This document shows, one piece after another, positions 23,340 through 35,115 of a DNA stretch of 64,000 nucleotides. Each line of letters opens with the position of its first letter. Within the stretch, counting starts at the first letter, position 1. Origin of the DNA: Bryum argenteum (taxonomy: Eukaryota; Streptophyta; Bryopsida; Bryales; Bryaceae). A program made the position numbers and the translations under genes. Under the pieces are notes generated by a model. That model saw nothing but the letters and a program-made list of their open reading frames with translations. It was not told where the DNA came from and ran no database searches. The stretch covers positions 8,812,345 to 8,876,344 of the forward strand of contig CM073326.1 in assembly GCA_037043015.1 (NCBI GenBank), written 5' to 3'.

Positions 23340-24060
23340 ATAAAGGCCGACCAGACTTGAGTAAAGGTGACGTAAAGCAAGGTTTTCAAGAGACAGGGTA
23401 GGTGGACGTGATGCGAAGATAACGTAAAAGCAAGGTTTTCGAGAGTCTGGGTAGGTGGCGAAGAGAGTTTTGCTGCAAGAGACGACGAGTTGAGAGTTCG
23501 AGAGTCTCGGGTAGGTGGCGAAGAGAGTTTTGGAAGAGACGACGAGTTGAGTGTTCGAAAGTGTGAGTTAGGTGGCGAAGAGAGTTGTACAAGAGACGAC
23601 GAGTTGAGATTTCGAAAGTGCGAGGTAGGTGGTGAAGAGAGTTTTGCAAGAGACGACGAGTTAAGAGTTCGAGAGTGTGGGGTAGGTGGTGAAGAGAGTT
23701 TCGTAAGAGATGACGGGTTGAGAGTTCTGAGGTAGGTGGCGAAGAGAGTTTTGTAAGAGGCGACGAGTTAAGAGTTCGAGAGTTTGGGGTAGGTGGCGAA
23801 GAGAGTTTCGTAAGAGACGAGGAGTTGAGAGTTAGAGAGAGTTTGGGATAGGTGGCGAAGAGAGTTTCGCAAGAGACGACGAGTTTGAGAGTTTGAAAGT
23901 CTGAGGTAGGTGGCGAAGAGAGTTTTGCAAGACACGACGGGTCAAGAGTTCGGGGGTTTGGGGTGGGTGGCGAAGAAAGTTTCGTAAGAGACGAGGAGTT
24001 GAGAGTTCGAGAGTCTGCGGTAGGTGGCAAAGAGAGTTTCACAAGTCCGGTTGAGAGTGA
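23340..24060. repeat. 57-bp minisatellite (module G, copy 1)
   Basis: About eleven imperfect 57-bp units contain GTAGGTGGCGAAGAGAGTTT and GACGACGAGTTGAGAGTTCG. Because the unit is 19 codons long, open frames persist on both strands (plus text GGEESFxRDDELRVRE; a 243-codon frame on minus). I regard these frames as repeat by-products. The parallel regions at 32.8-33.6 and 55.6-56.2 kb have different, shorter repeats. Confidence 0.8.
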
Positions 24061-24993
24061 GGAGTTTTTTAGATATACTAAGGAGAGTCGAAAGGGATTA
24101 TTGAGTAAGAGCAACAACGAAAAGAAAGTAGGTTCTTTAGAAGCGCTGAGAAGGCGAGGTTTCTAAAAATATAGGGGAGACGGGAGGTCATTCAAGCAAC
24201 GACAAATAGACGGAGAAGGAGGCTTTCAAGAGAAGCGGGGACGTGGACAATGAGGTTTCCAAGAGACAGTGAGTAGGCGAAGAAGGAGGCTGTGAAGAGG
24301 TAACAAGTAGTAAGCAGAGATTTGTGAAAGGGGTTGCAATTGACGAAGGTAAGTATCCTCTAACATCTCTGTTGTTGTGTTATTGAGAGATAGATTTTAT
24401 GTGTTTTGTGAGCCATTGTGGCAGCTTTTTGAGTATGACATAGTAAGAGACGGTTCTCGCCTTGCCTATCAAAGATTTATGCAAAAGAGTAGGTGCACTT
24501 TGTTCGGGCTTCCTTTGCACATGTTGTCTTTGATAAGTAGTGTTGTTGATGCTCTCCTCACTAAGGGTTGTTCATATTTGATATTTGAAAATACCACATA
24601 CTGATTTTCAACTCAAAAAACTCAACTTTGTGGTGAACACTTCTTCCACAACTTACCAGCTTCGAGATCTGCATCAGAGAAATTTGGGGCCCAAACCTGT
24701 GTCCGGGGCTGTTCACATGGTGCTTCGAACAGTTCTTCTGTTCGCTTTTCACCGTGAGATGGTGTATCGGCGCTATTGGTGGTGGAGCTACTGAAGAGGC
24801 CACATGACCAGGAGCGACTACGCTGCATGACTAAGGTTGTTCTACAGCCTAACATGTAAGCTTCTCTTTCTCCTTGATGGTGTGCAAAGCTTTGTTCGTA
24901 AGAATGTTGAAATCATAATCACTTCAAGAAAGACCTCACATTACTGACATAAGAACAACATCTAGTTTCTCTAATGTAAAAAAATTTGTGACA
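24061..24993. repeat. Module E, copy 1
   Basis: The stretch holding GTGCACTTTGTTCGGGCTTC, then CTCTCCTCACTAAGGGTTGTTCA, then a GTGTATCGGCGCTATTG block aligns with 33,590-34,140 and 56,180-56,720. Copy 1 has about 75 extra bases near 24,403-24,478. Frames are broken and no family is recognised. Confidence 0.55.
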
Positions 24994-25083
24994 GAGAGTG
25001 TGAGCTAAAAAATCCTCCCACCGTCTTTTGAGGAATTAATAACAACACAACGAGTTGAAAAGATCGACGAAAATAATGTTGGA

Positions 25084-25182
25084 GGATGAAAACAGCGCTG
25101 CTGGATGAAAACAGCGCTGCTGGATGAAAACAACGCTGCTGGATGAAAACGACGCTTGTGGATGAAAACAGCGCTTCTGGAG
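25084..25182 (+). repeat. 20-bp tandem repeat, five units
   Basis: Units of GGATGAAAACAGCGCTGCT with one added base repeat about five times inside the LTR-type insertion. The last two units are diverged. Confidence 0.85.
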
Positions 25183-25864
25183 TTCCTTCTTCGCTGCAAG
25201 CAAATTCGGTGCTACCAAGGAACAAGTCGAACTCAAATACTGGCAGTGGCGTGTGGTACTGCCATCGATCTGATTACTTTGAGTTCTATTTATCTACCTA
25301 TATTACTGTGTAGTACACCACTAGAATGGCTCTGTAACGACCACGATACCATTTTCATCTACTGCTCTGCTTCTTTCTAGATGCCCTACTCTGTCCCGAC
25401 ATCCATCATCTGACGACCGACCTCTGGTATCTATATTAAATAACACTACACTTCAGATTTGTAGTGCAGAATTCATCAGCAAAGTTGCTCCCAGGTGCAG
25501 ACGAGGCAGACGGAGGTGAAGAGGAGGCCGTTGCTGGGAAGATACGAGGATTCGACGACGCTGATGCTGAACTCGAACACAGCAATGTACTCGCCATCAT
25601 TCGCGTTCATCTGTTTGCGAAAGTACGCGCCGGAGGAGCTGCAGAATGTGATGCGCAGTCCGGTGACAAGAAGACACCGTCGACAAGGTTGCCGCAAAGC
25701 TCCTTGAACTTCTACCGATCACAGGAACAGAGAACTAAATGGAAACTAAATTGAAACTACAATTGAAACTAACATGCTAAGAAGGGAGGATTTTCTTCCT
25801 TATATCTTCAAATTTAGAGACCCGGTCACCTCAATCAGTGAGGCGGCCGGCAGAATTATTACAG

Positions 25865-26310
25865 AAGAAGAATCATGGAAATTAGTGCGGTCGCCGGCCC
25901 GTATAGTGTGGGCGGATGTTAAATAGTGTAGCCGGCCCGTATAGTGTGGGCGGAGGTTGAATAGTGTGGCCAGGGATTAGTGTGGGCGGCAGTTAATTAG
26001 TGTAGCCAGAAATTAGTATGGGTTGAGGTTATGAGAAAATGGCTATTAACTAATTACTGCGTTAAGAAATTAGTATGGGCGAATAAACGGAAATGGGCTA
26101 TTAGACTAATTATATGGTTAGAAAATTAGTAGAGGCTATAAAAATGAAATGGTTACTTAACCGAATACTACGATCAAAAAAAATTAGTATGGGAAATTAA
26201 ATTAAAATGGCTTTTACCCAAATAATAAGAGTAGAAAATTAGTATGGGAATTGAATTGAAATGGCTATATAACCAAATACTAAAATTAGAGAATTAGTAT
26301 GGGGAATTAA
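25865..26310 (+). repeat. Degenerate ~55-70-bp tandem repeat
   Basis: Words such as AAATTAGTATGGG and AAATGGCT recur at intervals of roughly 50-65 bases across the right part of the LTR-type insertion. The first units carry GCCGGCCCGTATAGTGTGGG. Confidence 0.65.
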
Positions 26311-26654
26311 ATTAAAATGGAAACTAGGATTAGAATTTAGAGTCGCTTAAATAATCAAATGACATAAGTAAAATGAATTAGAGTTTTTAGAAGTTTTTTA
26401 TAAAACCTTTACTCAAAATTTGCAAAGTTAAGCAAATCTATGTTAATGAGTCATTTAGATGGCTCACAGAGAGAAACGGTTCTCCTTGGTAGAATGGAAT
26501 GATATTTGCATTTCTTTAAGTATGAAAAGTCAACTGATTCCTGGTTTTTTCGGATGACAATTATGCAGGCTCAACAGGTGATGATCGTGGTGTGAGCAGC
26601 CGACATCTTATGATGTCATGCACAGATTACTCTATGACCAAGTACACCATCCAA

Positions 26655-26990
26655 CATGGGCTCCAAGTTTCCGCACTTTCATCCAAAAGAACAACCGCTT
26701 TATCAACTCCAGACTTTGATGGAGACTCTAATGAGCTCATCAGTAAACTCTTCCTTTGGAGCGAGACGGGAAACTCTACATTATGGATGGAACAAAAGTT
26801 GGAGTGATAGTCTTGCACTATACTAAATCAAGATTATCACCCCCTAACTTTTGTTCCCTCCACAATGTAGAGTTTCTCGTCTCGCCCACAAGGAGGAGTT
26901 TGCTTATGTGTTCACAATGGTCCCCAACAACGTCCGGATTGAGTTGATTTAGCATTTGAAAGTTTGTGTTGAAAGTTTAGTGCTTAAGGC
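26655..26990. repeat. Hairpin H1, copy 1: long inverted duplication, MIRNA-like
   Basis: The core arms 26,761-26,815 and 26,829-26,885 pair almost throughout around a 13-nt loop; both carry GGAACAAAAGTT and AAACTCTACATT or their complements. Weaker pairing continues outward on each side to about 26,690 and 26,960. The outer arms derive from the same sequence found unpaired at 15.9 and 50.5 kb. The shape is that expected of a young plant MIRNA or hairpin-siRNA locus. Copies exist at 34.4 and 57.0 kb. No expression evidence is available here. Confidence 0.8.
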
Positions 26991-27144
26991 CATGTTAGAT
27001 TCTGATAAATGTGGAGAGGTTGTCAGCCTAGTCACTATTCGCTGCATCAAGTCTTTGGAAGTTGTAACCATGTTGAACAAGCAATTTAGCAAATGATTTT
27101 GTCCCATGTGATATAGGCTTGCATTGAGATATGACATGGTCTAC

Positions 27145-27460
27145 AAACTCCGAACAAACTCCAAACTTTCAATGGAAAGAACAACCGCTGAATTAACACG
27201 AATCGAGACCTCGATTAAGACTCCAAGCAAGATTGTTTACATGTGGCTAAAGAGGAAGCGCTATATTGTGTAAGGGAACAGAAGTTGAGGCAAGTATCCA
27301 AGAATCTTGCACTCAACTTCTGTTCCCTAACTTCCATGATGGAGAGCATCCCCTCTGACCTCTGACCCCGATTAAACAGTTTGCTCATAGAGTCTTCATC
27401 TATGTCCGAGTTCGAGTTAATTTCACGGAGGTTCTTTCCGTTGAAAGTTTGAACTTTAAA
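27145..27460. repeat. Hairpin H2, copy 1: long inverted duplication, MIRNA-like
   Basis: The core is GGGAACAGAAGTTGAGGCAAG (27,274-27,294), an 11-nt loop, and CTTGCACTCAACTTCTGTTC plus CC (27,306-27,327), with one bulge. Outside the core, 27,145-27,260 is an inverted, diverged duplicate of 27,340-27,460: both contain the ACTTTCAAYGGAAAGAAC-like word or its complement. Copies lie at 34.9 and 57.5 kb, with the core largely preserved. Confidence 0.8.
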
Positions 27461-27624
27461 GCGTAGAGCCCGGAGCATAGGTGCAGATTGTCTGCCTGCC
27501 TGGTTACAATATTCTCCACATCATGGCCTTGAAAATTATGAACCCTCTTTAACCGGCAGAAATCATACATCTACGTGAAGCTCGTAGTATATTGTAATGA
27601 TATCTTTGAAACTTCAACCCATTA

Positions 27625-28017
27625 CCAAATGATAGGAATGAGTTTCTCATCATTTTGCGCTCTTGAGATGATTGTTTCTTGCTCCAGCCTACTGCAGTGA
27701 ACAAGAAGAATTTGTTGGAGAGTAGTCGTGAAAAGAGAAAGATTCCAACTGTGCTTTGTCAAGGATGAACTATTTCGTGATTGCGCAAGAAATCGACATA
27801 AGTGATGTTCAATGGAATTTATGGTGGGCTAATACCAATACTCGGTTCTATTCTATCCTGATACTTGAAGCTCCAATCAGTCTATTTCTCTCTGCAGGTG
27901 AAATATCCCCAGTGGCCTCATCTTCAAAAGAACTTCAATGGCTTGAGCACTTTTATGTATTTTTTTAGAAGTTTCAAAACTTTCTGCATCAATGTCTACA
28001 TATTTAACATTTAACCC
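27625..28017 (+). pseudogene. Module F, copy 1 (LRR-kinase-derived)
   Basis: The plus frame around 27,775-27,970 reads VIAQEIDISDVQWNLWWANT and then SAGEISPVASS. The same text recurs at 35.41, 43.83 and 57.99 kb and is a diverged form of the LRR-like piece at 16.2 and 50.8 kb. It is open over about 70 codons, but no complete domain is present. I regard it as duplicated receptor-kinase debris. Confidence 0.45.
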
Positions 28018-28345
28018 CTGCTCATGCTCCCTGCCCTCAATCAAAGCAGATCAACACATGGTTATAGCAGCATTCAACTGTCGTCGATTGAAGCCATGAT
28101 TGTGTAGCTAATTATGCGCTTGAAAGTGCGAGCTTTCTAATTGGCAGTGGAATGGTAGTCATTGTGGGGTATCTGATATTGAAAGGGAGGTCGTTTGAAT
28201 GGCAAAAGCTTGAAAGCTTGATGATGTAGAGCAGCTATGGCGACCAGGGTCGTCTCGCACCTCTCTGTTGTGCGACCGACAGGCGGCAATGCCCTGTTCA
28301 CAATATACCTCATTTTTCCCTTTTAACATTCCGGTTTTCAGACGC
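28018..28345 (-). pseudogene. Copy L2a of the Cdc14/SIN leader
   Basis: The minus strand repeats the leader with the conserved frame TERCETTLVAIAALHHQAFK. The ATG codon seen in the native leader reads ACA here, so the upstream ORF has lost its start. Only traces of the coding start (GCTCATGCTCCCTGCCCTC on plus) remain. Confidence 0.6.
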
Positions 28346-28399
28346 TGGAGTTATCTATTTTGAGTGGTGACTAATATCAGATTCTTTCTAGACTTATTT

Positions 28400-29349
28400 G
28401 AATATTTCGCGACAATTTATATGAGTAGTGTAACATAAAAGAAGAAGAAGCGGCGCCTCCAACAGAGCTTGTCCTGACAGTGCAATTCCACTCCTGTTTG
28501 ATTGTTGTCATTGGTGGGCCCTGTGAGGGGCAATCCAAAAACTGGGGTATGCTGGTGAGCGTGCCCAGCGCACGGTATTCTTTAGTAAAAGGCGAAAGAA
28601 TACTTCGCTCTGAGCTGAGCACCCAGCTGCTTGATCGTTGTCGTCGAGTCCCCTGGCAATTATGGAGGATAAATGTAAGTGCATCCTGCAACACGTATGG
28701 GATTCAACATAATTATTCAATCTCTACAACATTATACACTGCCAAGCAATGGAAGACGCGCAATACTTTGAATTCTGCACAGCAACGTACTGCAATGGCG
28801 TCTCGTCCTGCAACGGTCGAAGCATTTCATGCGAATTAGGAGTCTCCTATTCCGAGGAATATTCACGAGTTGTATGAGATCCCCGCTGTGAGCGCAAATC
28901 ACGACGAATATGCTTCCCGTAGGAATATAGTAGAATAGCAATGAGGCAGACCTCGAGGCCAGCTTCAGTTCTCGAACGCCAAGGTGAGCACTTTCCTTAA
29001 ATCGCTGTTTTGAGCCGAGCTCTTGATAGTTTGTGCTTTCCAACTGCTGACCGATAAACGAATTCCGCATCTCTCAGAAGTGCTGCCTCGTGGATCGAGC
29101 CAGGACGAAACGATCCTCCATTCTTGGAAGACCAGCAACGATCCTGCATTCTTGGAAGAACAGCACCGCATATCGTAGTGCTAATTGGGTTGAACAGAAT
29201 GGGCGCGGTTCGGACGGCTTCTGTAGCTTGGCAGGTATTGCCTGCGGGGAATGGCAAGGGGAGAATCGATTCACTGCTGTGAATCTTCCTTCTCTGGACC
29301 TCACCGGTCCCCTACCTCCACGAATGTCCGGCCATTCAGATCTCCAGGT
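28400..29349 (+). pseudogene. LRR receptor-like kinase 5' exons (M4)
   Basis: The piece begins with a conserved leader (CAGTGCAATTCCACTCCTGT near 28,478) and the GCGCACGGTATTCTTTAGTA block. It ends with an LRR N-terminal cap reading GFCSLAGIACGEW and LDLTGPLPPRMSGHSDLQ, immediately followed by a CCAGGTACTG donor. Cap motifs of this form precede leucine-rich repeats in plant receptor kinases. The LRRs are absent: antisense Cdc14/SIN sequence follows directly. Confidence 0.65.
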
Positions 29350-29354
29350 ACTGT

Positions 29355-29790
29355 GGCCGGAGAGGAAGTTCTACGCCCTCTTTTACTCCAACAAACTCGT
29401 GGCACCGCCCTCCACGGTATGTCTCCACTGCTCCTGTTCATGCTCCCTGCCCTCAATCGAAGCAACTCAACACATCACAGTAGCATTTCACTGTCGATTG
29501 AGGTGATGAGTGTAGCTAATTTGGTCGCCATGCACTTTGCGGTTGAAAGTGCGTAACTTTCCAATAGCAGTGGAATGATAGTCATTTTGGGGCACCTGAT
29601 GTGGACAGGTATGTTCTTTATGTAGCAAAAGCTCGAGAGCTTGAGCAGCAATGGCGAGGAGGGTTGTCTCGCACCTCTCCATTGTGCGAGAGACAGGCAG
29701 CGATGCCTTGTTCACACTGACGTCAAATTATCCCTCTTCCCACACGGCGGTATTCGGAAGCCGGCGCTCTCTATTATGAGTACCGTATTA
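29355..29790 (-). pseudogene. Copy L2b of the Cdc14/SIN leader and start, antisense to M4
   Basis: The copied gene start is diverged and joins the LRR-cap exon at its splice donor. The upstream ORF keeps its ATG and reads MERCETTLLAIAAQALELLL. Exon 1 coding beyond about 30 codons is missing. Confidence 0.65.
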
Positions 29791-32510
29791 GATTTGATCT
29801 TTTACATATCACATGATATCCAAGTCCAAAAGATGCTCTGATTCAATACTGGGCTGCCGAGATCCGTTTAGCATCATAATTATTTTCAACATTCATGAAG
29901 AATTTGAATTTATGGTTTTGTGAATACATAGGTGCAAAACTGCAAACATCTGAAATAAGGTTGTATTTTCTAGGACTTCATTTCTCAAGATACAAAAGAA
30001 TTGAAATTTTGCAACATGCATTCATTTGAAAGTAAGGAAAATATAGAAAATTTAAGAAATGAGGATCGCCTAGTTTAGAGACTCAAAGAAATTTTGGACA
30101 CGACTACCATAGTACTACCAAATACCAATCACTCTATTCCATGTAAGTTTGACTCAGAATCTAAGTTGATATAATCTATGAAGTACATTAGAATCTTAAC
30201 TGTGTGGTTATCGAAAGGGTTGGTAATAAGTCTTTCTACCTTAGGGGCGTTACATACAATCATTTAGAATCAACATTCAAATAACCAAATCATGCCTAGA
30301 GTTCACATTTTGACCCCTGAACTCGTTGTATGTAGAAATACTAAATTTTGAGTGAAAGGTAATAACTTTGACAAGCCATAACTTCTTCATTCAAGGTCGA
30401 TTTTGGATGAATCACTTCGATTAGGTCCCAAATAAAGCTCGCAAAGTTGTATTGCACACTCATACAATGTACAAACAATTTTAGTGAAGGGAGCTCTTAT
30501 TTTTGGGCTTTTTGAGCATAAGCATGTTCTAACATAGCAAGTGAATTATATGAAAGCCAACTAAGTTTTTCATAAATAATTTCTTGCATAAGTATGATCT
30601 TATTATAAGATGTACGCCAACAACTTTGTGGTTGAAAGATATTTTATATGAATATCTTATATAGTGGATTTCCAATGATATTTCAATTGTAAATCTAAAA
30701 GATGCATGGTCTTTGAGAAGCTATTTTTCCTTCATCTATTATAAGATTTCAATTCTTTTTGTTGATTTGGACTCTAATTTGATTCTAGATATAGTAGTAG
30801 AAACTTTAAAGTCACCTAAGATGTGAGGAGGACATGGCACGACTTTAGTGCAAGGGGTCTAGTTTAGAACTTCATTTCCTTTGTAGGTTTGGGGCAATTT
30901 TTACCCTTGTAAGGCTAATATTTGAGTCAAGAATTGTTTTTGATGAATTGTTTTAGACAAGGTGTCACTCACATGAAGGTGAACATCTTCCTAGCTGATA
31001 AAATTTTCATTGTAATTGGTCTATTGGTGGCATTTTCACCTTGAACTCAAAATTATAAAATTCTGAAATTTTTTTGAGGACCAATACCTCATTATTTTGA
31101 AATCTAGAAGGCCACTTGACTCAAAGCTTGACCAACATGATATACAGTTATTCATATACTAGATTCCACAGTTCACTTGTAAATAAATTACCTTTAATTT
31201 CATATATAGATCTTGTTGAAACAAAATATGACTCTTTCGGGCGAGTTTGTCTTATTGTCATACAACCTAAACTCTCCATTCTACTAAAGTTCAACCAAAT
31301 TTCTAGCGCCCAAATAGGCACTTGGACCTACTAGGCACCCATGTTGGTAGGAAGAAGGTTCAATGAACAAGACCACCAGCAAAATTACTTTCATTCACGA
31401 ATACTTTTATTTGTGTTAAGATATTAATAATACCCAATCGATCAAGCCAAAGTATAAGGCATGTGTCATGATATCTATCTAGACTGAACTTTTTATTTAA
31501 CCAACTTGTAAGTAATACCCAACAATGATAATTATAAGATTTTAACCTACATGTATTTACCCTATTGTATCCATGAGTGAAGTTGTAAACAAACTAAGGT
31601 AACACGTTTTCCATTTGCACCAAACAACTCGAGATTGAATGTTCCAATAATCTCAATTACATGAATCTTTTTTGTATTGCTTATAACTTTATATGGAAAC
31701 TTGTGCTCAAAACCACTGTAACGGAGTAAAAAATCAAACCTTCCAAATGACAAACGATGTCATCAAATATGGAACTATGAAGGACAACAAATTCTATTAA
31801 AAAGATGGACTTCAAGTTCATGATAGGAACTGAAGCACCTACTGACAACCACCCATTATTGAGTAACAATTACCGTTACGATTGTCAATGAGTGACAATT
31901 AGCCATTGAGCAACAATTACTTTCACAATTAAGTATTTGGCATAGGCAAGCTAATATGTACAAAGAATTTACTTATCAACTTCTGACTTCAACTTTAATA
32001 GCTAAATAAAGCGGGCATGTGGATAAGTAAACGTCCAAACAATAACAAATGGACACGTGAAATTGGTTTGATAAAATTGTCTCCCTCTCAGTAAAACTTT
32101 GTCACCCAGATCAAATCTCATAAATAATGAAGATAGCTTTACAACAATTTGAAATTAGAAATTTCAACAAGGTGAAGAGAGTAGATCCAAGGAAACTACA
32201 TAAATTGAGGGAAGGGGGAGAAGAAATCGGAAAGCGGTAGGAAACAAGAAGAGAAGGGAGGAAATGAGAGTCGGAAGGAGGAAACCAAAAGCGGATGCCC
32301 AAAGACGGAATGCAATGGATGTAGCCACACAGATTTATAAAAATTGCAAACAATTTTTATAAATTCGAGAACAATCCGAGAATATGGTTAACGTGGTGAC
32401 ACAAATTTGCAGAGAAGCCCTCTATAGGCTACCCTTCCTCCAATATCTTACAAACTATTGCCATGTAGGCGTTATGGAGGTGAACCGCCATTTTGCCATT
32501 CATCTGGAAG
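29791..32510. repeat. Module D, copy 2
   Basis: This aligns with 18,900-22,200 (without its MITEs) and with 52,200-55,250. It has no coding capacity of known type. It serves as the empty-site reference for the TTAA element at 19,097. Confidence 0.7.
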
Positions 32511-32819
32511 AATAAGGCTTTCAAAACTTGTGCAAAATTTGAGATAGAGGATGTAGATTGGTTGTGGTTACCAATTCAAATTTTATGAAAGGGCAAACCT
32601 TATGAAAGATCTTTTCAAATGAAACTATAGGCTTGAATTCTTATATAGAAGGTTGATATTTTGAAAATGTAAATGTAAGGATGGGTGTTGACTCCAATAT
32701 GTACACCACATGTGCTAACTCCAATTTTTGCCAATATATCCTAAAATGTTGAGTATCTTAAGTATAAGTAGATTTTGGTGCCAATCCTTCTGAACTCTAT
32801 TAGAAGATTTCTTATTGAA

Positions 32820-33590
32820 GACCGCATAGTGGGCGGTCAGAGGTGATGTGAGGGTCACGTACGTACAGGCAAGGTCTTCAAGAGACAAGGGTAGAGGGAC
32901 GTGTTCTCAAAGTAACGTAGAGGCAAGGTTTCAGAGACGGGGGTAGGCGGTGAAGGCAGTTTTCATTGCGAGGGACAACGAGTTGGGAGGAGGAGGTTAT
33001 CTGGAGACAGGGGAGGAGGTTATCTAGAGGCAGTCAGGAGGCTTGAATTGGGGATGGTTTGAGGGATAGCAAGCAGGCGAAAAGGGGATCGTTTGAGAGA
33101 TACAAAGAAGGCGAAAGGAGGATGGTTTGAGAGATACAAAGAAGGCGAAAGGGGGATGGTTTGAGAGATACAAAGAAGGCGAAAGGGGGATTGTTTGAGA
33201 GATACAAAGACGGCAAAAGAGGCAGGTTTTTTAGAGGCCTTCAGTAGGCCAGAAGCGGGTTTTTTAGAGGCCTTCAGAGGAAGGTTGTTTCTCAAAAGAA
33301 AAAGACGACGAGTATCGCACATGCGAGGTTTCTAAAAACATAGAGTAAGCGTAAGAAGGGTTTTTGTTACTTTCGAGAGGGTGAGAGTAAGCGGAGATGG
33401 GAGGTTTTCAAGGAACGACAAAAATGTAGAGAAGAAGGCTGTCAAGAGGAGCGAGCAAACCGACCGAGTGAGGTTTTCAAGAGACAAAGAGTAGGCGAAG
33501 AGCGAGGATTTTAAGAGACATCGTGTAGGCGGACAAAGAGGTCTTAAGAAACATTGAATTGGCGGAGATTTGTGAAGGGGGTTGTAAAAA
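32820..33590. repeat. Module G, copy 2, with a 33-bp tandem array
   Basis: Between about 33,048 and 33,215 a 33-bp unit containing TTTGAGAGATACAAAGAAGG repeats about five times with little divergence. It keeps an 11-residue periodic frame open on the minus strand (SLKRSPFRLL-like). The flanks hold looser repeats of GTTTTCAAGAGACAAAGAGT, shared with 55.6-56.1 kb. Confidence 0.75.
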
Positions 33591-34140
33591 ACGACAATTA
33601 CAACTCGGCGTAGGTAAACATTCTCAAACATCTCAGTTGAACATTGTGTTATTGATATGCAAGGACTGTCTAGGTGCACTTTGTGTGGGCTTCTTTTGTA
33701 ATTGCTTATACATGTTCTGTTTGATAAGTGGTGCTACTACTGCTCTCCTCACTCAGAGTTGTTCATATTTGAAAATACCAAATATTGATTTTCATTGATC
33801 AGATTGCAAGAAAAACTCAACTTTATGTCAAACACTTCTTTACAACTCTCCAGCTTCGAGAGAAATTTGAGGCCCAAAAGTGTATCGGGAGCTCTTCACT
33901 TGGTGCTTCCGTTCGCTTTTCACCTTCAAGATGGTGTATCGGCGCCATTGCTGGTGCAGCTACTAAAAAGGCGGCATCACCAGGACAACTGCGCTCCCTA
34001 ACTTGTAAGCTACTCTTCCTCGTTGATAGTGTTGCTACTTTGTTGCTAAGAATTTTGAAATCATAAATAATGACTTACTGAAAGAACTAACATCAGAACG
34101 GCGTCTAGTATCTCTTATTCGTAAAGAAATTTGTGACGGA
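33591..34140. repeat. Module E, copy 2
   Basis: This aligns with 24,330-24,990 and 56,180-56,720. One plus frame runs about 93 codons but is not conserved in the other copies, so I do not call a gene. Confidence 0.5.
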
Positions 34141-34314
34141 GAATGGTTTTCCTCGGTAGAATAAATGATACTTGCATTCCTTTAAACACAAAAACTCAAA
34201 AAGTAAGTTGATTCTTGGTTTTTTCTTGTGCAGGGTCAAGAGGTGACAATCGTGGACAGGTACCCGCAGACATCTTATAAATCATTACACTGGATGACCA
34301 AGCAGACCATTCAA

Positions 34315-34605
34315 CATGGGCTCCAAGTTCCGAACTTTCATCCGAAAGGACAACCGCTTTATCAACTCCAGACGTTGATGGAGACTCTTCTGAGCTCATG
34401 AGTAGATTGCTTCTTTTGAGCAAGACAAGGAACTCTCCATTGTGGATGGAACAAAAGTTGGAGTGATACTCTTGCACTATACTAAATCAAGATTATCACC
34501 CCTAGCTTTTGTTCCCTCCACTACGTAGAGTTTCTCCTCTCGCCTAGAAGGAGGAGTTTGCTTATGTGTTCTGAATGGTCTCCAATAACGTCCGGTTGAG
34601 TTGAT
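34315..34605. repeat. Hairpin H1, copy 2
   Basis: The core arms lie at about 34,418-34,474 and 34,488-34,544, with the same CACTATACTAAAT loop as copy 1. Arm changes relative to copy 1 leave most pairs intact. The outer arms repeat the duplicated receptor-kinase-linked text. Confidence 0.75.
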
Positions 34606-34799
34606 TTAGCATTTGAAAGTTTGTGTTTCAAATAGTTTAGTGCTTGAGGCCATGTCAGATTCTGATAAATGTGGACAGATTGTCTCCCTAATCACTATTT
34701 GATGCATCAAGTTTTTAGAAACTATAACCTTGTTCAATGAGCAATTTAGCAAATGATTTTGTCCCATGTGACATATGCTTGCATCGAGATATGCCAATG

Positions 34800-35115
34800 T
34801 CATCGTCTACAAACTCCGAACTTTCAAGTGAAAGAACCACTGCTAAATCAACACGAATTCAGCAAGACGTCAATTGAGACTCCAAGCAAGACTGTTTGTA
34901 TGGGGCACAAGAGGAAGCGCAATACTGTGTAAGGGAACAAAAGTTGAGGCAAGTATCCAAAACTCTTGCACTCTACTTCTGTTCCCTTCCATGATGGAGA
35001 GCATCCCCTCTGACCTCTGACCCCGATTAAACAGTCTGCTCATAGAGTCTTCATCTATGTCCGAGTTAATTTCACGGAGGTTCTTTCCGTTGAAAGTTTC
35101 AAGTTTAAAGCGTAA
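34800..35115. repeat. Hairpin H2, copy 2
   Basis: The core is 34,933-34,986 (GGGAACAAAAGTTGAGGCAAG, loop, CTTGCACTCTACTTCTGTTC plus CC). It has two or three more mismatches than copy 1. The outer inverted duplication is still clear. Confidence 0.75.

Larger units (their letters stand above)
24999..26468. mobile_element. Probable solo LTR (LTR retrotransposon fossil)
   Basis: A 1,470-bp insertion begins TGTGAGC and ends GCTCACA. It is flanked by a 5-bp direct duplication GAGAG (24,994-24,998 and 26,469-26,473). The paralogous places at 34.13 and 56.71 kb are empty. TG..CA ends with a 5-bp target duplication are the mark of LTR elements. No internal gag-pol region is seen, so a solo LTR is the simplest reading. 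It carries a short minisatellite and a degenerate AT-rich repeat. Confidence 0.6.

Noticed and set aside
23386-24117. 243-codon minus-strand frame
   Set aside because: The frame is kept open by a 57-bp tandem repeat (19 codons), and the other strand is open as well.
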